Shown: positions 1 to 10,191, counted from the first letter of the stretch. The stretch: 64,000 bases of DNA from Bacteroidota bacterium (GCA_016192035.1 JACPUW010000041.1:1-64000), one strand, 5' to 3'. Translations and numbers: made by a program. Notes: generated from the sequence alone by a model not told the origin.

Positions 1-334
1 CAAGCAAGTTTGGGACATGTACCTGACAAAGAGCAGCAAGGTGACCACGGATTCCTTCAGGTCGTACACCAAACTAAAGGAGGACTACCCCGGGGTGACC
101 CTTGAAGTAGCCTCAGGTAAGGATGCCCATAAAAAACTTCCCTGGGTACACATCCTGGCTTCCAATTACAAGAAGATAAATCTTGGCATTTTCCACAACA
201 CGCTATTGCCCATTAACTTGCAGTACCATCTTGACGAATTTTGCTTCAAAACAAACTTGCGAAAGAAAATGGATACTTGGATGGACGTTCTCCTAAAAAA
301 CGCAGTTGGATGCCTCTGGAACGCCATGTTGTAA
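1..334 (+). mobile_element. IS1595-family (ISXO2-like) transposase, C-terminal part, cut by window edge
   Basis: The frame is open from the first bases (codons begin at base 2) and stops at 332-334, giving about 110 residues of a transposase C-terminus. It carries the ISXO2-like DDE pattern: TTDSFRSY with the second-strand Asp, then LPWVH, a SNYKK stretch, a GIFHN turn and a YHLDEFCF tail close to the usual G-YHG...LQ-YLDEF of this family. The N-terminal zinc ribbon and first catalytic residue lie outside the window, so intactness cannot be judged. I could not define the right terminal inverted repeat; it should lie within the next ~60 bases. No frameshift is visible in the part present. Confidence 0.8.
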
Positions 335-388
335 ACAAGCGTAGTGTCATTAGCATTGATTATATATGTATTAAAACTATCAACACAA

Positions 389-760
389 ATGGCGTACAAC
401 GAAAACTCACTGAACCGAATAAGGGAGCTGCTCTTGGAAAAACAAATAGTTTTTTCTGAAAAGAAAATGTTTAGCGGTGTGTGTATCATGGTGGACGATA
501 AGATGTGCTGTGGGACCCACATAGATAAAAAACTCAATGAAGATGTGCTTCTCTGCCGCATAGGAGAAGATGCATATGACAAGGCACTGGAAAATTCCGA
601 TTGTATTCCCATGGAATTTACCGGTAAGCCCATGAAAGGCTATATTTTCGTCAGGCCCCTTGGCTTTGACACCAAAGGAAAATTGAGTTACTGGTTGGAT
701 CTGTGCTTGAAATTCAATCCAATGGCCTTATCATCAAAAAGAAATCGATCTGGAAAATAA
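389..760 (+). CDS. TfoX N-terminal domain protein
   Basis: Small (123 aa) cytosolic protein of the TfoX-N family. The family pattern is visible in order: a helix beginning RIRELL, the KKMFSGVCIMVDDKM hairpin (family: R-MFGG-afMvdGKM), an LLCRIG strand, the MKGYIFV strand and the closing LDLCLKFNPMA helix. The basic tail (SSKRNRSGK) is typical of Bacteroidota members. I chose ATG 389 because the longer reading from 344 adds a non-homologous lead. The domain is shared with the competence regulator TfoX/Sxy, but stand-alone copies like this one have no established role, so competence should not be inferred. It lies directly behind the insertion-sequence end, in a locally A+T-richer stretch than the genes to its right. 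Confidence 0.75.
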   Translation: MAYNENSLNRIRELLLEKQIVFSEKKMFSGVCIMVDDKMCCGTHIDKKLNEDVLLCRIGEDAYDKALENSDCIPMEFTGKPMKGYIFVRPLGFDTKGKLSYWLDLCLKFNPMALSSKRNRSGK

Positions 761-1061
761 TATGGATGCCGTGGCCTGTACAGCGCCAAATGATCGGTGA
801 GTATATGTCACATAGCGGATAGTCTAACGGACAACGGGGAGGTTTACCCGCATAGAAACATCCATGGTGTGGAATATACATGAAAGCAATAAAAGGCAAT
901 AATGGGATAAATTAAAAACAACTTGTTTTATATCAATCTATTGGTTTATAAGTAATTCAACATGTTAACAGTCCTTCCTATTGCGTTCTTCAACCTCCCG
1001 CACCCCCCACACTCCATTAATGCCTATACCCCTATCCAATAACCCATCAACATAAAATACC
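761..1061. other. Intergenic stretch without a gene
   Basis: About 300 bases between the TfoX-like gene (plus) and the end of pabB (minus). Only short frames without family resemblance occur, and I see no hairpin with a T-run. It is the 3' flank of both neighbours, so a promoter is not expected. Confidence 0.5.
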
Positions 1062-2354
1062 CTAGCCAACACGCACTACCGACCTGGCTACCAGTTCTTT
1101 GATTTTTTCAATCTTGGCACGGCATTCCTCCAGTTCCCCGCTGGGTATGGAATCTATGGTGAGCGCCGACCCCACCGGCACACTCACATTGCCTGTATGT
1201 GAATCATATAGCACCGACCGTATGACCACGTTCATATCAAAGTCGCCGCGCTCGTTCACGTATCCTATGCTGCCAGAATAAGCCCCCCTCTTAAACCGCT
1301 CGTATTGCTCTATGAGCTGCATGGACGAAACCTTGGGCGCCCCGGTCATGGAGCCCATGGGAAACATGCTGCGCACCACCTCATATAGGCCCAGGCCTGG
1401 CCTTATTTCACCGCTTACCGTGCTGATCATTTGGTGTACTGCCGCAAAGGTGTATATGCCAAATAACTCATCCACAGCCACCGTGCCCGGTATGCAGCAG
1501 CGGTTTAGATCGTTGCGCACCAGGTCCACGATCATAAGGTTTTCAGCCCTTTCTTTTTCCGATTGCAGCAATTCATGGCGCTCTTGTGCTAGCTGTCCCT
1601 TGTTCGCCCGGGTACCCTTTATGGGTTGGCTCACCAGCCGTTGGCCCGTTTTGGCCATAAACCGCTCCATGCTGCCGCAAACCACGTATTTGCCATCCAG
1701 TTTCACAAGGCCCGAAAAAGGCGCTGCTGCCTGCGCTTGCATACGGCTAAAGAGCGCGTATGGGTCTATGTGTGCCCTGGCGGTATAGTTGCGGCAGTAA
1801 TTCATCTCATACACATTGCCTTCTACTATCTCTTGCTGTATGCGCCCTATTTGGCCCAAGTAGTAGTCGTCATCCACATCGGCTACAAAATCAATGACTT
1901 GTACATCCGTTGTGTCAGGGTATGCCCCATGAACCTGGCCCTTGTCGTCACCCGCTTTTTGTATTGCCCGGTAAAGCTTTTCACCGCGGCCCCAGTGCCG
2001 GCAACCCTGCGGTACCATGCCCAGTTCTAAAAAATCATTGGGCTGAAGCAGCACCAAATTTGGAAAAGGTACTGGCTCCAAATGTTTGGAATCCAATGGC
2101 TCAATTTCATTCTTGGCGTCGTATGACAGCATGGTGAAATAAAAGCCCCCACTGTCCACCTTGGCCAAATCGTCCAGGATTGTATGGGGCACATCGGCAT
2201 GGCTCCCCCCAAATAGCAGGCGCACAGAGTGGGGTGGGGGATATGTGTCGCTGGGCGTGCCGGTACATAAAAGAAAGAAGTTTTTATATTCTTGGGCTTG
2301 GATCCATTGAAGGGCTGCGTCAAGGTGCTGTAAGGGCAACTGTTTGATAGACAA
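1062..2354 (-). CDS. pabB: Aminodeoxychorismate synthase component I (chorismate-binding enzyme)
   Basis: Cytosolic enzyme of the anthranilate synthase I/PabB family: it aminates chorismate to 4-amino-4-deoxychorismate, the precursor of p-aminobenzoate and folate. The C-terminal chorismate-binding domain is complete: QPIKGTRAN (the PabB lysine motif), LMIVDLVRNDLNR, FPMGSMTGAPK, and a final GSALTIDSIP-GELEE-CRAK block. At 430 aa it has the length of a stand-alone component I; no glutamine amidotransferase partner (PabA) is nearby. PIKGT, with lysine, favours PabB over TrpE. No ATG lies near the N-terminus: the frame begins with TTG at 2354 (another TTG at 2339). It begins 11 bases after the stop of the upstream PorU2-like gene, so it is probably read from the same message. 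Confidence 0.88.
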   Translation of the reverse strand: MSIKQLPLQHLDAALQWIQAQEYKNFFLLCTGTPSDTYPPPHSVRLLFGGSHADVPHTILDDLAKVDSGGFYFTMLSYDAKNEIEPLDSKHLEPVPFPNLVLLQPNDFLELGMVPQGCRHWGRGEKLYRAIQKAGDDKGQVHGAYPDTTDVQVIDFVADVDDDYYLGQIGRIQQEIVEGNVYEMNYCRNYTARAHIDPYALFSRMQAQAAAPFSGLVKLDGKYVVCGSMERFMAKTGQRLVSQPIKGTRANKGQLAQERHELLQSEKERAENLMIVDLVRNDLNRCCIPGTVAVDELFGIYTFAAVHQMISTVSGEIRPGLGLYEVVRSMFPMGSMTGAPKVSSMQLIEQYERFKRGAYSGSIGYVNERGDFDMNVVIRSVLYDSHTGNVSVPVGSALTIDSIPSGELEECRAKIEKIKELVARSVVRVG

Positions 2355-2365
2355 TTGATATAGGC

Positions 2366-5300
2366 TTATCTTAGTAGATAAATCTTGCCAAATTGTTCGG
2401 TAAATGCCGCATCGTGCGCCGTGGTGCGGTGCTCTATATGGGCTCCGTCCAGCACGGTTTTTACCCGGTACAGATATACGCCGTTTGCCAGCCTGTTGCC
2501 ATAGGTATCGGTGCCGTCCCAGGCAAATTCACTTACGTTATGCCCAATTTTTATTGGACCCAATTCGTGCATCCCTATTTCCCTCACCACTTTTCCTGAA
2601 ACCGTGAGTATTTGTATCACTATGTCACTGGGAACCTGGCTTCCGGTTAGGGTAAACACAAAGTGCATTTGCTGCGAAAATGGATTGGGGTACGGATAGA
2701 AATGGCTCACGGTAGAGGCGCCAACTACTTCAAAGGAAACCTCATAGGCTATATCGCCCGAGGTGTTGCCCGATGCATCCGTGAGTTGCACGCTCAACCG
2801 GTATTTGCCATCGGGCAGGGTGCCGGGCTTAAATTCAATTTGGGCAGTCCTCTTGTCGCTCGTTGCCGGGGTAAAACTAAATCCGGGTGTCATGGCCGTG
2901 ATTTCCTGCGCTTGTGCCGAATCTGGTCTAAACAACAGTATTTCAAAGTATTCAGGTTTGTCAAGTAAAAAAAAGTTGTTGTTGTCCTTACCGTTTATCA
3001 ATATGGTTGGGGTGGGCGATACTATGTCGTTGTTTAGTATCTTGTTTCCATCTATGGCCACGTCAAGTAGGGGGCGCTCAAAGTCGCCTTCCACAAAAAA
3101 CGCCTTTTCAAAACCATTGTTAAATGCGTATAGCTCAGGTACTGCCATATTCGGATTGGTCCTAAGCACCAGCCTGTTCTCGTTGAGCAAACCCGTGGTG
3201 CTGAATGATTTCTTTATCACCAAGCTCTCGCCGGGCGCCAGGGCCTTTAGCGTATCCTGCACATAATACTTTCGCTCCCTTGCCTTATTCGTTATTTCAA
3301 AACTATAGGGCACATTGACCAAGGAGAGTTTTGATACGTTTTCGTACCCTATTTCCAGTGTGATGTCGTTGCCCTGTGGTACCGTGTCGTGCTTAAAGTC
3401 ATAGGCCAATTCGGTATTGATAAGCCCCTCCGGCAAAAAGTCGTAGTGTACCACCCACCGTTTGGGCTTGGCAGGCACAAATTCCTTGCTGTTTTTGGTA
3501 TTCAGTTCCAACTGCAAGTACGGATACCGTATGGCATCAATAAAACTTAGGTCCAGTTGGGGCAGCGTGAAATTGCTTACCAGCGCCGTGCGCTTGCCCA
3601 GGGTGTCTATGCCTACTATATTATAGCTGTTGTCCACCTTGTCCGATTTGCTGCGAAACCGCTTGGTGTAGAGTTGGAGATTGCGCCATTTTTTCGATGG
3701 CCCTATCACCGTCGATTGCATGCTGCCCGAATTGCCTATAATGTTGAGCGTGATGCTGCTGAGCAATAGGGAATCCTGCTTGTTGGTAAACTTTTCGTCG
3801 TGCGCCGTGCCTGGAATCGCGCCCTTGGTGCCGGCCAGTAGCCACACCGATCCGTTTTGCAATTTCCGGATCTGTGTGCTTCCCAGGCTTTCTATCGACT
3901 TGTAAAAACGCTCAGGCATATCGGCTATGCGGTGATAATACCCCGAGTACATCAGTACGTGGTAGCCATTGGGTATTTGGTTAACAAATGAAATGAAGCT
4001 ATCGAGTACCACGGGGTTTATGTCCACTTCGGTTTTCATCCAGTCAAAGCGCATTTCGCCCTTGTACTGGTACACCCCAAAATCCCTGATCCAGGGGTCA
4101 AACGTGCCATCGTCGTTCATTACCGGGGCAAACACGTAGGCCACCATGCCGTTGCCGCTATTGCTTCCGTCTATATAACTGTACTGATTGTTCCTAAAAA
4201 TCTTGTTGTCAGTAACTTTCGGCTTCTGCCCAAAGGTGTAATTCTCCGGTATGGGAAAGTCTCGTCCGTGGTTCTGCACAATAAACTGACCTGGCGCGGT
4301 AACCCGATAAAACAAGAAATCCCTCCTGGCCGAATCGGCGTAGAACCCTAAGATTTTGGCCCCGTCAAACTGCTTGAAATCAATTTGTGCCCAGCCCTCC
4401 AGCGAATTGTTCATGTAGCTGAACGAGCGCTCTGACCAAGGGCTGAAACTGCCATCGGGCAACCGCAGGCGCACCCGCCAATAATAGGCCTGTGAATCTA
4501 CATCCAATAGGTTTGACAGCCACCGGCCCACCAAACCCGCCTTTACATTACCGCTTCTCTTGCGCCACTGGCTCTCAAAAGTGGGCGTGGTATCCAATTC
4601 AAATTGAAATGTATTTGAAATTGATTGTAAATCAAGGCTTTGCGCAACAAATTCAATTTTTGTATCGCTCACTATGCCGTATTCTGCCGGAAACAGGCCC
4701 ACCGACCCATTTGATACCAAAAAGAAATTGAACGTGGCTTTGTTGTTGTTTTCCCTTAATTCTGGCATCCATTCATTTGGGTCCAGAAACACATCAATGG
4801 TGTACTCTCCAAATTGCTTCCCTTTATTGTAAAACACAAAAGATAGGGTGTCCGTATTATATACGGCAGGAAGGGTTATGGTATCCTGTTCGCTGGTGCC
4901 ATTGGGGTAGGTGGTGGTATAGGCTATTTGTAGGGTAGTATCCATGGCCATGCCCAGGTTCTTCACTATCATGTTGACGTAAAACGAATCAGACTGGGCG
5001 GTAACTCCCTCGGGTGTGATAAACAAGTCACTGTTGGTTATTTCATAGTCAGGCTTGTCAGGGCTGTACAGCACCAGGCTGGGGTCTCCCTGAAATATGG
5101 TCTGCCATGACTGGGTTTCCCTTAGGATATCGCCCTCAATGATAAATGCCTCTATTGTACTCCGGGTAAGTTCACCAATCGAATGGCCATACTGTGGGCC
5201 CGCCATTTGTTCATAGAATAGCCGTGTATATTCATACACCATAGATTCAAATGAATAGGTCGCAGAGGCTATCCACGCCACGGCCCCGGTGGGGCTCATC

Positions 5301-7327
5301 AAGAACTCTTCTCCCAGCGAACGCCTATCCTCAAAACAGCCACCCAGCACACAACCACCAAAATACATGATCATGGGGCTGCTCGCATTGTTGTAGTCTA
5401 TGGGCATGCCTATGTCCACCTCTGTGGTATTGGCCCCGGCATGGCCAAAATAGGAGAATAGGCCTGCTCCTTCATTGGCCTTGGCCAGTATCTTGTCCTT
5501 CAGTTCGCTGTCTATCTCATTCCCGGTTTTTTTGTCAAAGAAATAAATGTTGGCCCCTGTCTTGGGTGCTTCTATGGTCTCGCCCAGGTTGAGCATATAC
5601 TGCCTAAACCGATCTATTTCCTCAGCCACCTTGCCTCCGCTTATGTGTATCACATCTTTTCGCCATTTATTGATGGTGAGCTGCTCATAGGCCTTTACTT
5701 TATTTAGGTACTCCAGTACTTCTGACTGGGTGCGGGCTGCCAAGCGGCCAAAGGAAATCGGTGGGCTTATCTTGGTGGGATCTAGGTACCTGCCATAATA
5801 CCAGTCTGCGCATGGCGAACCTATGGAAGGCACCAAGTCGGCGCTATTGTCTATCAGCCCATCCAATCCACGCTTGTATGACATGTTCATGCCCTTGCCT
5901 ATAAAGAATACATATTGGGGTTCTTGGTTGCTGCTTAACAAGTCCTGTAGCATCAGTTTTATGGCCATGGGGTGGTGGTAACCAAAGTAGTACTTGTTAA
6001 ATATCTCGTCCACATAGGCCACACTCACCGTCATGGACCCACCGGCTGCCGACCGGCGGTAATCCACATAGGCTTCTACAGCCGATTTCATTTTTTTGTG
6101 GCTAATTATCAGCATGTTGGTCCCCGTTTCATAGCTTATGTCATGCATCCTGAGCCTTACCGGGCTCAAATACGCAATTTTTGATTCTTCACATAGGGCT
6201 ATGCTTTGCGCGGTGCTGCTCCCTCTTAGCCGTATGGCCACTGAAGTTCCGGTTTGTACAAAGTCATAAAGAACGCCGTTTCTTATATCCATCACCACCG
6301 GATTGCTGCCGTTAAAATTGGTCATCTCCAGGTGCATATCACTAGCGTAGCCTGCCAGGTCAAACCGTTCGCTTTCGCCATTTAGCACTTTGATATAGGC
6401 TTCATAACCTACCGTAATTTGTGATATGGTAGAAATTCCCTTAAACTGGTTCTTCAATCCATTGTAACTGCGGTCGTGGCTCACCCTAAACTCCAGCTTG
6501 CCCGCGCTGCTTATCATGTCGGCGCTTATGCCATAGTCCAGTGGATGGCGGGTAATGCCGGCAAAAAGGAGCCTGCCAAGTTCTTTCCATGCCCCGTTGT
6601 TGTATTCCACCAGTATCTGGTTGTTGTAGTCGTCATGGTTTAGGGCTGCTTCCATTCGGTTGTTATTGCCCACCACATCTGTCCCAAAATACCCCGTGGT
6701 CCCTGGCACATAGTCGCTGGCATCCATGGACACTAAAGGGGCGTAGGCACCATTCACCAGGCCCGACACCCAACCATCACCCGCCCCCATGGCAGGGTGT
6801 TGGAGTGAAGCAAAACTCCTTTCGCCAAATGAATAGAATTCCTTAAAAACAAAGGCGTTGCGGCGGTTGTGGGTCTCCACTTTTTGCAATCCGCCCACAT
6901 CCGTGTTGAGTGATGCGGCATACCTGAGGCCCTTGCTACTCCCATAAGTGAGATAGTAGTACGCCGTGTCGGTGTATTGGCTCATGTCATCGGCCAGTTG
7001 GTCGGTAGCCACCTCATAGAGTGCCTGGTCTAGGTCGCCCCTTGCCTTCCTTCCATAAAACTGTATGTAGTCTGCCGTTACCAATATGGGTATTTCACTG
7101 CCATGCTCATATATCTGGTAGTTGTCGTTTGAAATACTCTCCACCGGTACCCCCAGGTCTTTTAGGCCTGTTTTTGAAACCCTGTAAATGCCATCGGCAG
7201 CCACGGCCAGGCGCAGGTAGGGTTGGCTAAAATCTATCCAAGCTTTGGTGTCGCCAAATTGGCCAAATACCGGGTGAATCACCCCTAACAGAAGTGCAAT
7301 GAATACCCAAGCGCGGCTTTTCAACAT
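2366..7327 (-). CDS. porU2: Peptidase C25 (gingipain-fold) protein, putative T9SS sortase PorU2-type
   Basis: A 1653-aa secreted protein. Signal peptide: a Lys/Arg start, a hydrophobic run and a cleavage-like VFGQ about 22 residues in, when read from ATG 7327 (a longer start at 7381 would bury it). A peptidase C25 domain occupies roughly residues 430-770; the likely catalytic pair is His629 (YFGHAG) and Cys659 (FGGCVLGG), followed by SLGEEFL and a FQGDPSLVLY end. After it come Ig/CARDB-like beta domains, and the C-terminus is a T9SS type A-like sorting domain (PYPNPF, then WDGTD-YGN-LANGVYLY). PorU itself removes sorting signals from T9SS cargo and attaches them to the cell surface; PorU2 is a longer paralogous family whose role is inferred. 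No other T9SS machinery gene is adjacent. It is divergent from sucA and upstream of pabB. Confidence 0.8.
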   Translation of the reverse strand: MLKSRAWVFIALLLGVIHPVFGQFGDTKAWIDFSQPYLRLAVAADGIYRVSKTGLKDLGVPVESISNDNYQIYEHGSEIPILVTADYIQFYGRKARGDLDQALYEVATDQLADDMSQYTDTAYYYLTYGSSKGLRYAASLNTDVGGLQKVETHNRRNAFVFKEFYSFGERSFASLQHPAMGAGDGWVSGLVNGAYAPLVSMDASDYVPGTTGYFGTDVVGNNNRMEAALNHDDYNNQILVEYNNGAWKELGRLLFAGITRHPLDYGISADMISSAGKLEFRVSHDRSYNGLKNQFKGISTISQITVGYEAYIKVLNGESERFDLAGYASDMHLEMTNFNGSNPVVMDIRNGVLYDFVQTGTSVAIRLRGSSTAQSIALCEESKIAYLSPVRLRMHDISYETGTNMLIISHKKMKSAVEAYVDYRRSAAGGSMTVSVAYVDEIFNKYYFGYHHPMAIKLMLQDLLSSNQEPQYVFFIGKGMNMSYKRGLDGLIDNSADLVPSIGSPCADWYYGRYLDPTKISPPISFGRLAARTQSEVLEYLNKVKAYEQLTINKWRKDVIHISGGKVAEEIDRFRQYMLNLGETIEAPKTGANIYFFDKKTGNEIDSELKDKILAKANEGAGLFSYFGHAGANTTEVDIGMPIDYNNASSPMIMYFGGCVLGGCFEDRRSLGEEFLMSPTGAVAWIASATYSFESMVYEYTRLFYEQMAGPQYGHSIGELTRSTIEAFIIEGDILRETQSWQTIFQGDPSLVLYSPDKPDYEITNSDLFITPEGVTAQSDSFYVNMIVKNLGMAMDTTLQIAYTTTYPNGTSEQDTITLPAVYNTDTLSFVFYNKGKQFGEYTIDVFLDPNEWMPELRENNNKATFNFFLVSNGSVGLFPAEYGIVSDTKIEFVAQSLDLQSISNTFQFELDTTPTFESQWRKRSGNVKAGLVGRWLSNLLDVDSQAYYWRVRLRLPDGSFSPWSERSFSYMNNSLEGWAQIDFKQFDGAKILGFYADSARRDFLFYRVTAPGQFIVQNHGRDFPIPENYTFGQKPKVTDNKIFRNNQYSYIDGSNSGNGMVAYVFAPVMNDDGTFDPWIRDFGVYQYKGEMRFDWMKTEVDINPVVLDSFISFVNQIPNGYHVLMYSGYYHRIADMPERFYKSIESLGSTQIRKLQNGSVWLLAGTKGAIPGTAHDEKFTNKQDSLLLSSITLNIIGNSGSMQSTVIGPSKKWRNLQLYTKRFRSKSDKVDNSYNIVGIDTLGKRTALVSNFTLPQLDLSFIDAIRYPYLQLELNTKNSKEFVPAKPKRWVVHYDFLPEGLINTELAYDFKHDTVPQGNDITLEIGYENVSKLSLVNVPYSFEITNKARERKYYVQDTLKALAPGESLVIKKSFSTTGLLNENRLVLRTNPNMAVPELYAFNNGFEKAFFVEGDFERPLLDVAIDGNKILNNDIVSPTPTILINGKDNNNFFLLDKPEYFEILLFRPDSAQAQEITAMTPGFSFTPATSDKRTAQIEFKPGTLPDGKYRLSVQLTDASGNTSGDIAYEVSFEVVGASTVSHFYPYPNPFSQQMHFVFTLTGSQVPSDIVIQILTVSGKVVREIGMHELGPIKIGHNVSEFAWDGTDTYGNRLANGVYLYRVKTVLDGAHIEHRTTAHDAAFTEQFGKIYLLR

Positions 7328-7433
7328 ACGGCAAGTCTCAATGGGCGAAGTTAGCCAAATGTTCCAAGCCCCATGGGCCATTCATCATTATTTGGCTATC
7401 TTTCGTCGATAGGTCAAAAGCCTATCCCAGCCC

Positions 7434-7462
7434 TTTCAAGCACACCTTGCGGGCTATATTTG
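7434..7462 (+). promoter_or_regulatory. Candidate sucA promoter (Bacteroidota -33/-7)
   Basis: TTTC at 7434-7437 and TATATTTG at 7455-7462, 17 bases apart, match the Bacteroidota consensus TTTG / TAnnTTTG. Transcription would start near 7467, about 19 bases before ATG 7486. This supports that ATG over the in-frame start at 7447, which would lie upstream of the -7 box. Confidence 0.55.
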
Positions 7463-7485
7463 CGCCAAATTTCGCTTCATTATCC

Positions 7486-10191
7486 ATGAGCTTTCCCTCT
7501 TACTTGGCCAATGCACATGGTCAGTTTATTGAGTCCCTTTACCAAGATTACAAAACAAACCCTGCCAGCGTGGACCGTTCTTGGGCCAAATTTTTTGAGG
7601 GTTTTGATTTTGCCCTGGGGGCCAACGGTGCGGGTCCTATTGGTGAACAGGCTTCAATTGAAAAGGAAATCAAAGTCTATGCATTAATTGAAGGCTATAG
7701 AAAGCGGGGACATTTGCTGTCAACTACCAACCCCATACGCACCCGCCGCGATAGGCATGCCCGGCTTACTCTGGCCGACGCAGGCTTGGAAGAGAAAGAT
7801 TTGGGCCAAACATTTGCCGCCGGTGCCACCCTTCAGCTCCCCGGTGCTACCCTGGCCCAGATCATTGAAAAAGCGAAGGGTTTGTACCTGGGAAATATAG
7901 GCATAGAATACAAGCACATTCGCAATACAGAAGAATTTGAGTGGGTTAAGCAACGTTTTGAGGAGCGTAACCTAGACTATGGTTTTTCTATTGAGCAGAA
8001 ACGGCAAATACTCCATAAGCTCAACCAGGCAGTGGTGTTTGAAAAGTTCTTGGGTACCAAGTTTGTAGGCCAAAAAAGGTTTTCACTTGAAGGGGGTGAA
8101 AATACCATCACCGCACTGGATGCGGCCATCCGCGAAGGGGCTAACCAGGGTGTGAAAGAAATAGTTATCGGAATGGCCCATAGGGGGCGGCTCAATGTGT
8201 TGGCCAACATATTGGGCAAGACCTATGACTACATCTTTGGCGAATTTGAAGGCAATGTTTCCATGGAATCGCCCATGGGCGACGGCGATGTAAAATATCA
8301 CCTGGGTTTTAGCTCGGTAGTGAGCACGGGCCTAGGCCAGGAAGTAAGCCTGCACCTGGCACCAAACCCCTCACATCTCGAAGCGGTTGACCCCGTGGTG
8401 TTGGGTTATGCCAGGGCCAAACAGGATGCCCTCTACAACAGCGATTTTAGTAAGGTGCTGCCCATCCTCATCCACGGTGATAGCGCTGCCGCTGGTCAAG
8501 GTATTATCTATGAAACCGTTCAGATGTCTCAGCTCTCTGGCTACCGCACAGGGGGCACCATCCATTTCATCATAAACAACCAGGTGGGATTTACCACCAA
8601 CTTTGAAGATGCCCGATCCTCTACATACAGCTCTTCCATAGGCAAGATTGTCAACGCACCCGTACTCCATGTGAATGGCGACGATGCCGAAGCCGTCGTG
8701 TACGCCATGGAATTTGCCATAGCCTACCGCCAAAAGTTCGGCAAGGATGTGTGGATAGATATGGTGTGCTACCGAAAGCACGGCCACAACGAATCTGATG
8801 AGCCACGGTTTACTCAGCCTTCCTTTTATGCACTCATAGAAAAGCACCCCGATCCACGGGCAGTATATATTGATAAACTCGTATCGCAGGGGCATATAGA
8901 AGCCTCTTTGGCTGAAAAAATGGAGCATGAGTTCAAATCCATGCTGCAAGACCGGTTGGATGAAGTGAAACAGAAACCACTGCCCTACATACCGCAACCA
9001 TTGGAAAAGGAGTGGTACCGGCTACTTACCGGTAAAAAGGTTAAGAAATCACCAAATACCGGTGTGCAGCTCAAGAAATTGGAACTGATTCTCCATGCCC
9101 TTGTCACACATCCCAGTGATATTGTGCCTATTGGCAAGGTGAAAAAACTGTTGGAAGACCGCAAGAGTAGATTTGACAAGGATAACATAGACTGGGGCTT
9201 GGCTGAAATGTTGGCCTACGGAAGCCTGTTGCTTGATGGGTACAACGTGCGCATTTCTGGCCAAGACGTGGTGCGCGGTACGTTTTCCCATAGGCATGCC
9301 TGCATTTTTGACCAAAACACCGAAACGGTGTACAACAGTCTGAATTTCACCGTACCCGACCAGAAAAACTTCCTAAGGATCTTTAATAGCCACCTGAGTG
9401 AGTTTGGCGTGCTGGGATTTGAGTATGGTTACTCCATGGTTAGCCCATTCCAATTGGTAGTCTGGGAAGCTCAGTTTGGCGATTTTGCCAATGGCGCCCA
9501 AGTCATCATAGATCAGTTTATCACCTCCGCCGAGTCCAAATGGCAACGCCTGTCCAGCTTGGTCATGCTCCTGCCTCATGGATATGAAGGTGAAGGCCCC
9601 GAGCACTCCAACGCCCGCCCGGAACGCTACCTTCAGTTGGCCGCCGAAAACAATATATTGGTATGCAACGCCACTACCCCTGCCAATTTCTTTCACCTCC
9701 TGAGGAGGCAACTGGTTTGGGAACAACGCAAGCCCTTGATCGTGATGACTCCAAAATCCCTGCTCAGGAACCCATTGGCCGTTTCTGCCAAAGCCGACCT
9801 TGCCAAGGGCCAGTTTATGGAGATTATAGCCGACCCCGCCGACCCCAAAAAGGTGCGCCGAATACTTTTCTGCTCCGGGAAAATCTATTATGAACTGGCA
9901 AGCCGAAAGGAAAAAGACCAGCGGGAAGACATAGCCCTGGTACGCATAGAACAATTGTATCCTTATCCCGAAGAGCAGGTAGCTGAAATGATGGAGCGGT
10001 ATAAAGGGGCCCAATGCGTATGGGTGCAAGAAGAACCGCTCAACATGGGCGCTTGGACCTATTTGTTGAGATATGACATCAACAAAAACATGCGCTTGAT
10101 TTCCAGGAAGTCCAGCGCATCTCCCGCTACCGGGTTTAAAAAAGTCCATTACCAAGAACAGGCCGCTATCATTGACAAAGCATTTGAATAA
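7486..10191 (+). CDS. sucA: 2-oxoglutarate dehydrogenase E1 component
   Basis: Thiamine-diphosphate-dependent E1 subunit (901 aa) that decarboxylates 2-oxoglutarate and passes the succinyl group to the lipoyl arm of SucB in the TCA cycle. Visible features are the N-terminal E1 helix (SYLANAHGQFIESLYQDY), GMAHRGRLNVLAN around residue 230, the SGYRTGGTIHFIINNQVGFTT strand, the ThDP/Mg site GDDAEA at about 398-403 followed by CYRKHGHNE, and the C-terminal transketolase-like half with LPHGYEGEGPEHS. The length is normal for OdhA/SucA without the fused acyltransferase of Actinobacteria. The gene starts the sucA-sucB-lpd run; six bases separate it from sucB. Confidence 0.96.
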   Translation: MSFPSYLANAHGQFIESLYQDYKTNPASVDRSWAKFFEGFDFALGANGAGPIGEQASIEKEIKVYALIEGYRKRGHLLSTTNPIRTRRDRHARLTLADAGLEEKDLGQTFAAGATLQLPGATLAQIIEKAKGLYLGNIGIEYKHIRNTEEFEWVKQRFEERNLDYGFSIEQKRQILHKLNQAVVFEKFLGTKFVGQKRFSLEGGENTITALDAAIREGANQGVKEIVIGMAHRGRLNVLANILGKTYDYIFGEFEGNVSMESPMGDGDVKYHLGFSSVVSTGLGQEVSLHLAPNPSHLEAVDPVVLGYARAKQDALYNSDFSKVLPILIHGDSAAAGQGIIYETVQMSQLSGYRTGGTIHFIINNQVGFTTNFEDARSSTYSSSIGKIVNAPVLHVNGDDAEAVVYAMEFAIAYRQKFGKDVWIDMVCYRKHGHNESDEPRFTQPSFYALIEKHPDPRAVYIDKLVSQGHIEASLAEKMEHEFKSMLQDRLDEVKQKPLPYIPQPLEKEWYRLLTGKKVKKSPNTGVQLKKLELILHALVTHPSDIVPIGKVKKLLEDRKSRFDKDNIDWGLAEMLAYGSLLLDGYNVRISGQDVVRGTFSHRHACIFDQNTETVYNSLNFTVPDQKNFLRIFNSHLSEFGVLGFEYGYSMVSPFQLVVWEAQFGDFANGAQVIIDQFITSAESKWQRLSSLVMLLPHGYEGEGPEHSNARPERYLQLAAENNILVCNATTPANFFHLLRRQLVWEQRKPLIVMTPKSLLRNPLAVSAKADLAKGQFMEIIADPADPKKVRRILFCSGKIYYELASRKEKDQREDIALVRIEQLYPYPEEQVAEMMERYKGAQCVWVQEEPLNMGAWTYLLRYDINKNMRLISRKSSASPATGFKKVHYQEQAAIIDKAFE

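Noticed and set aside
241-334. Possible frameshift near the end of the transposase
   Set aside because: The first frame continues the family pattern (DEFCFKTN, then a final LL-NAV helix), so no shift is needed.
166-633. 155-codon minus-strand frame over the TfoX-like gene and transposase end
   Set aside because: Lies opposite two recognisable coding regions and has no family resemblance.
8371-8997. 208-codon minus-strand frame inside sucA
   Set aside because: Shadow of the thiamine-binding region of sucA; the composition is not protein-like.
9373-10155. 260-codon open frame on the minus strand inside sucA
   Set aside because: It is the antisense of a strongly conserved E1 region and shows no family pattern; long antisense frames are common at this codon usage.
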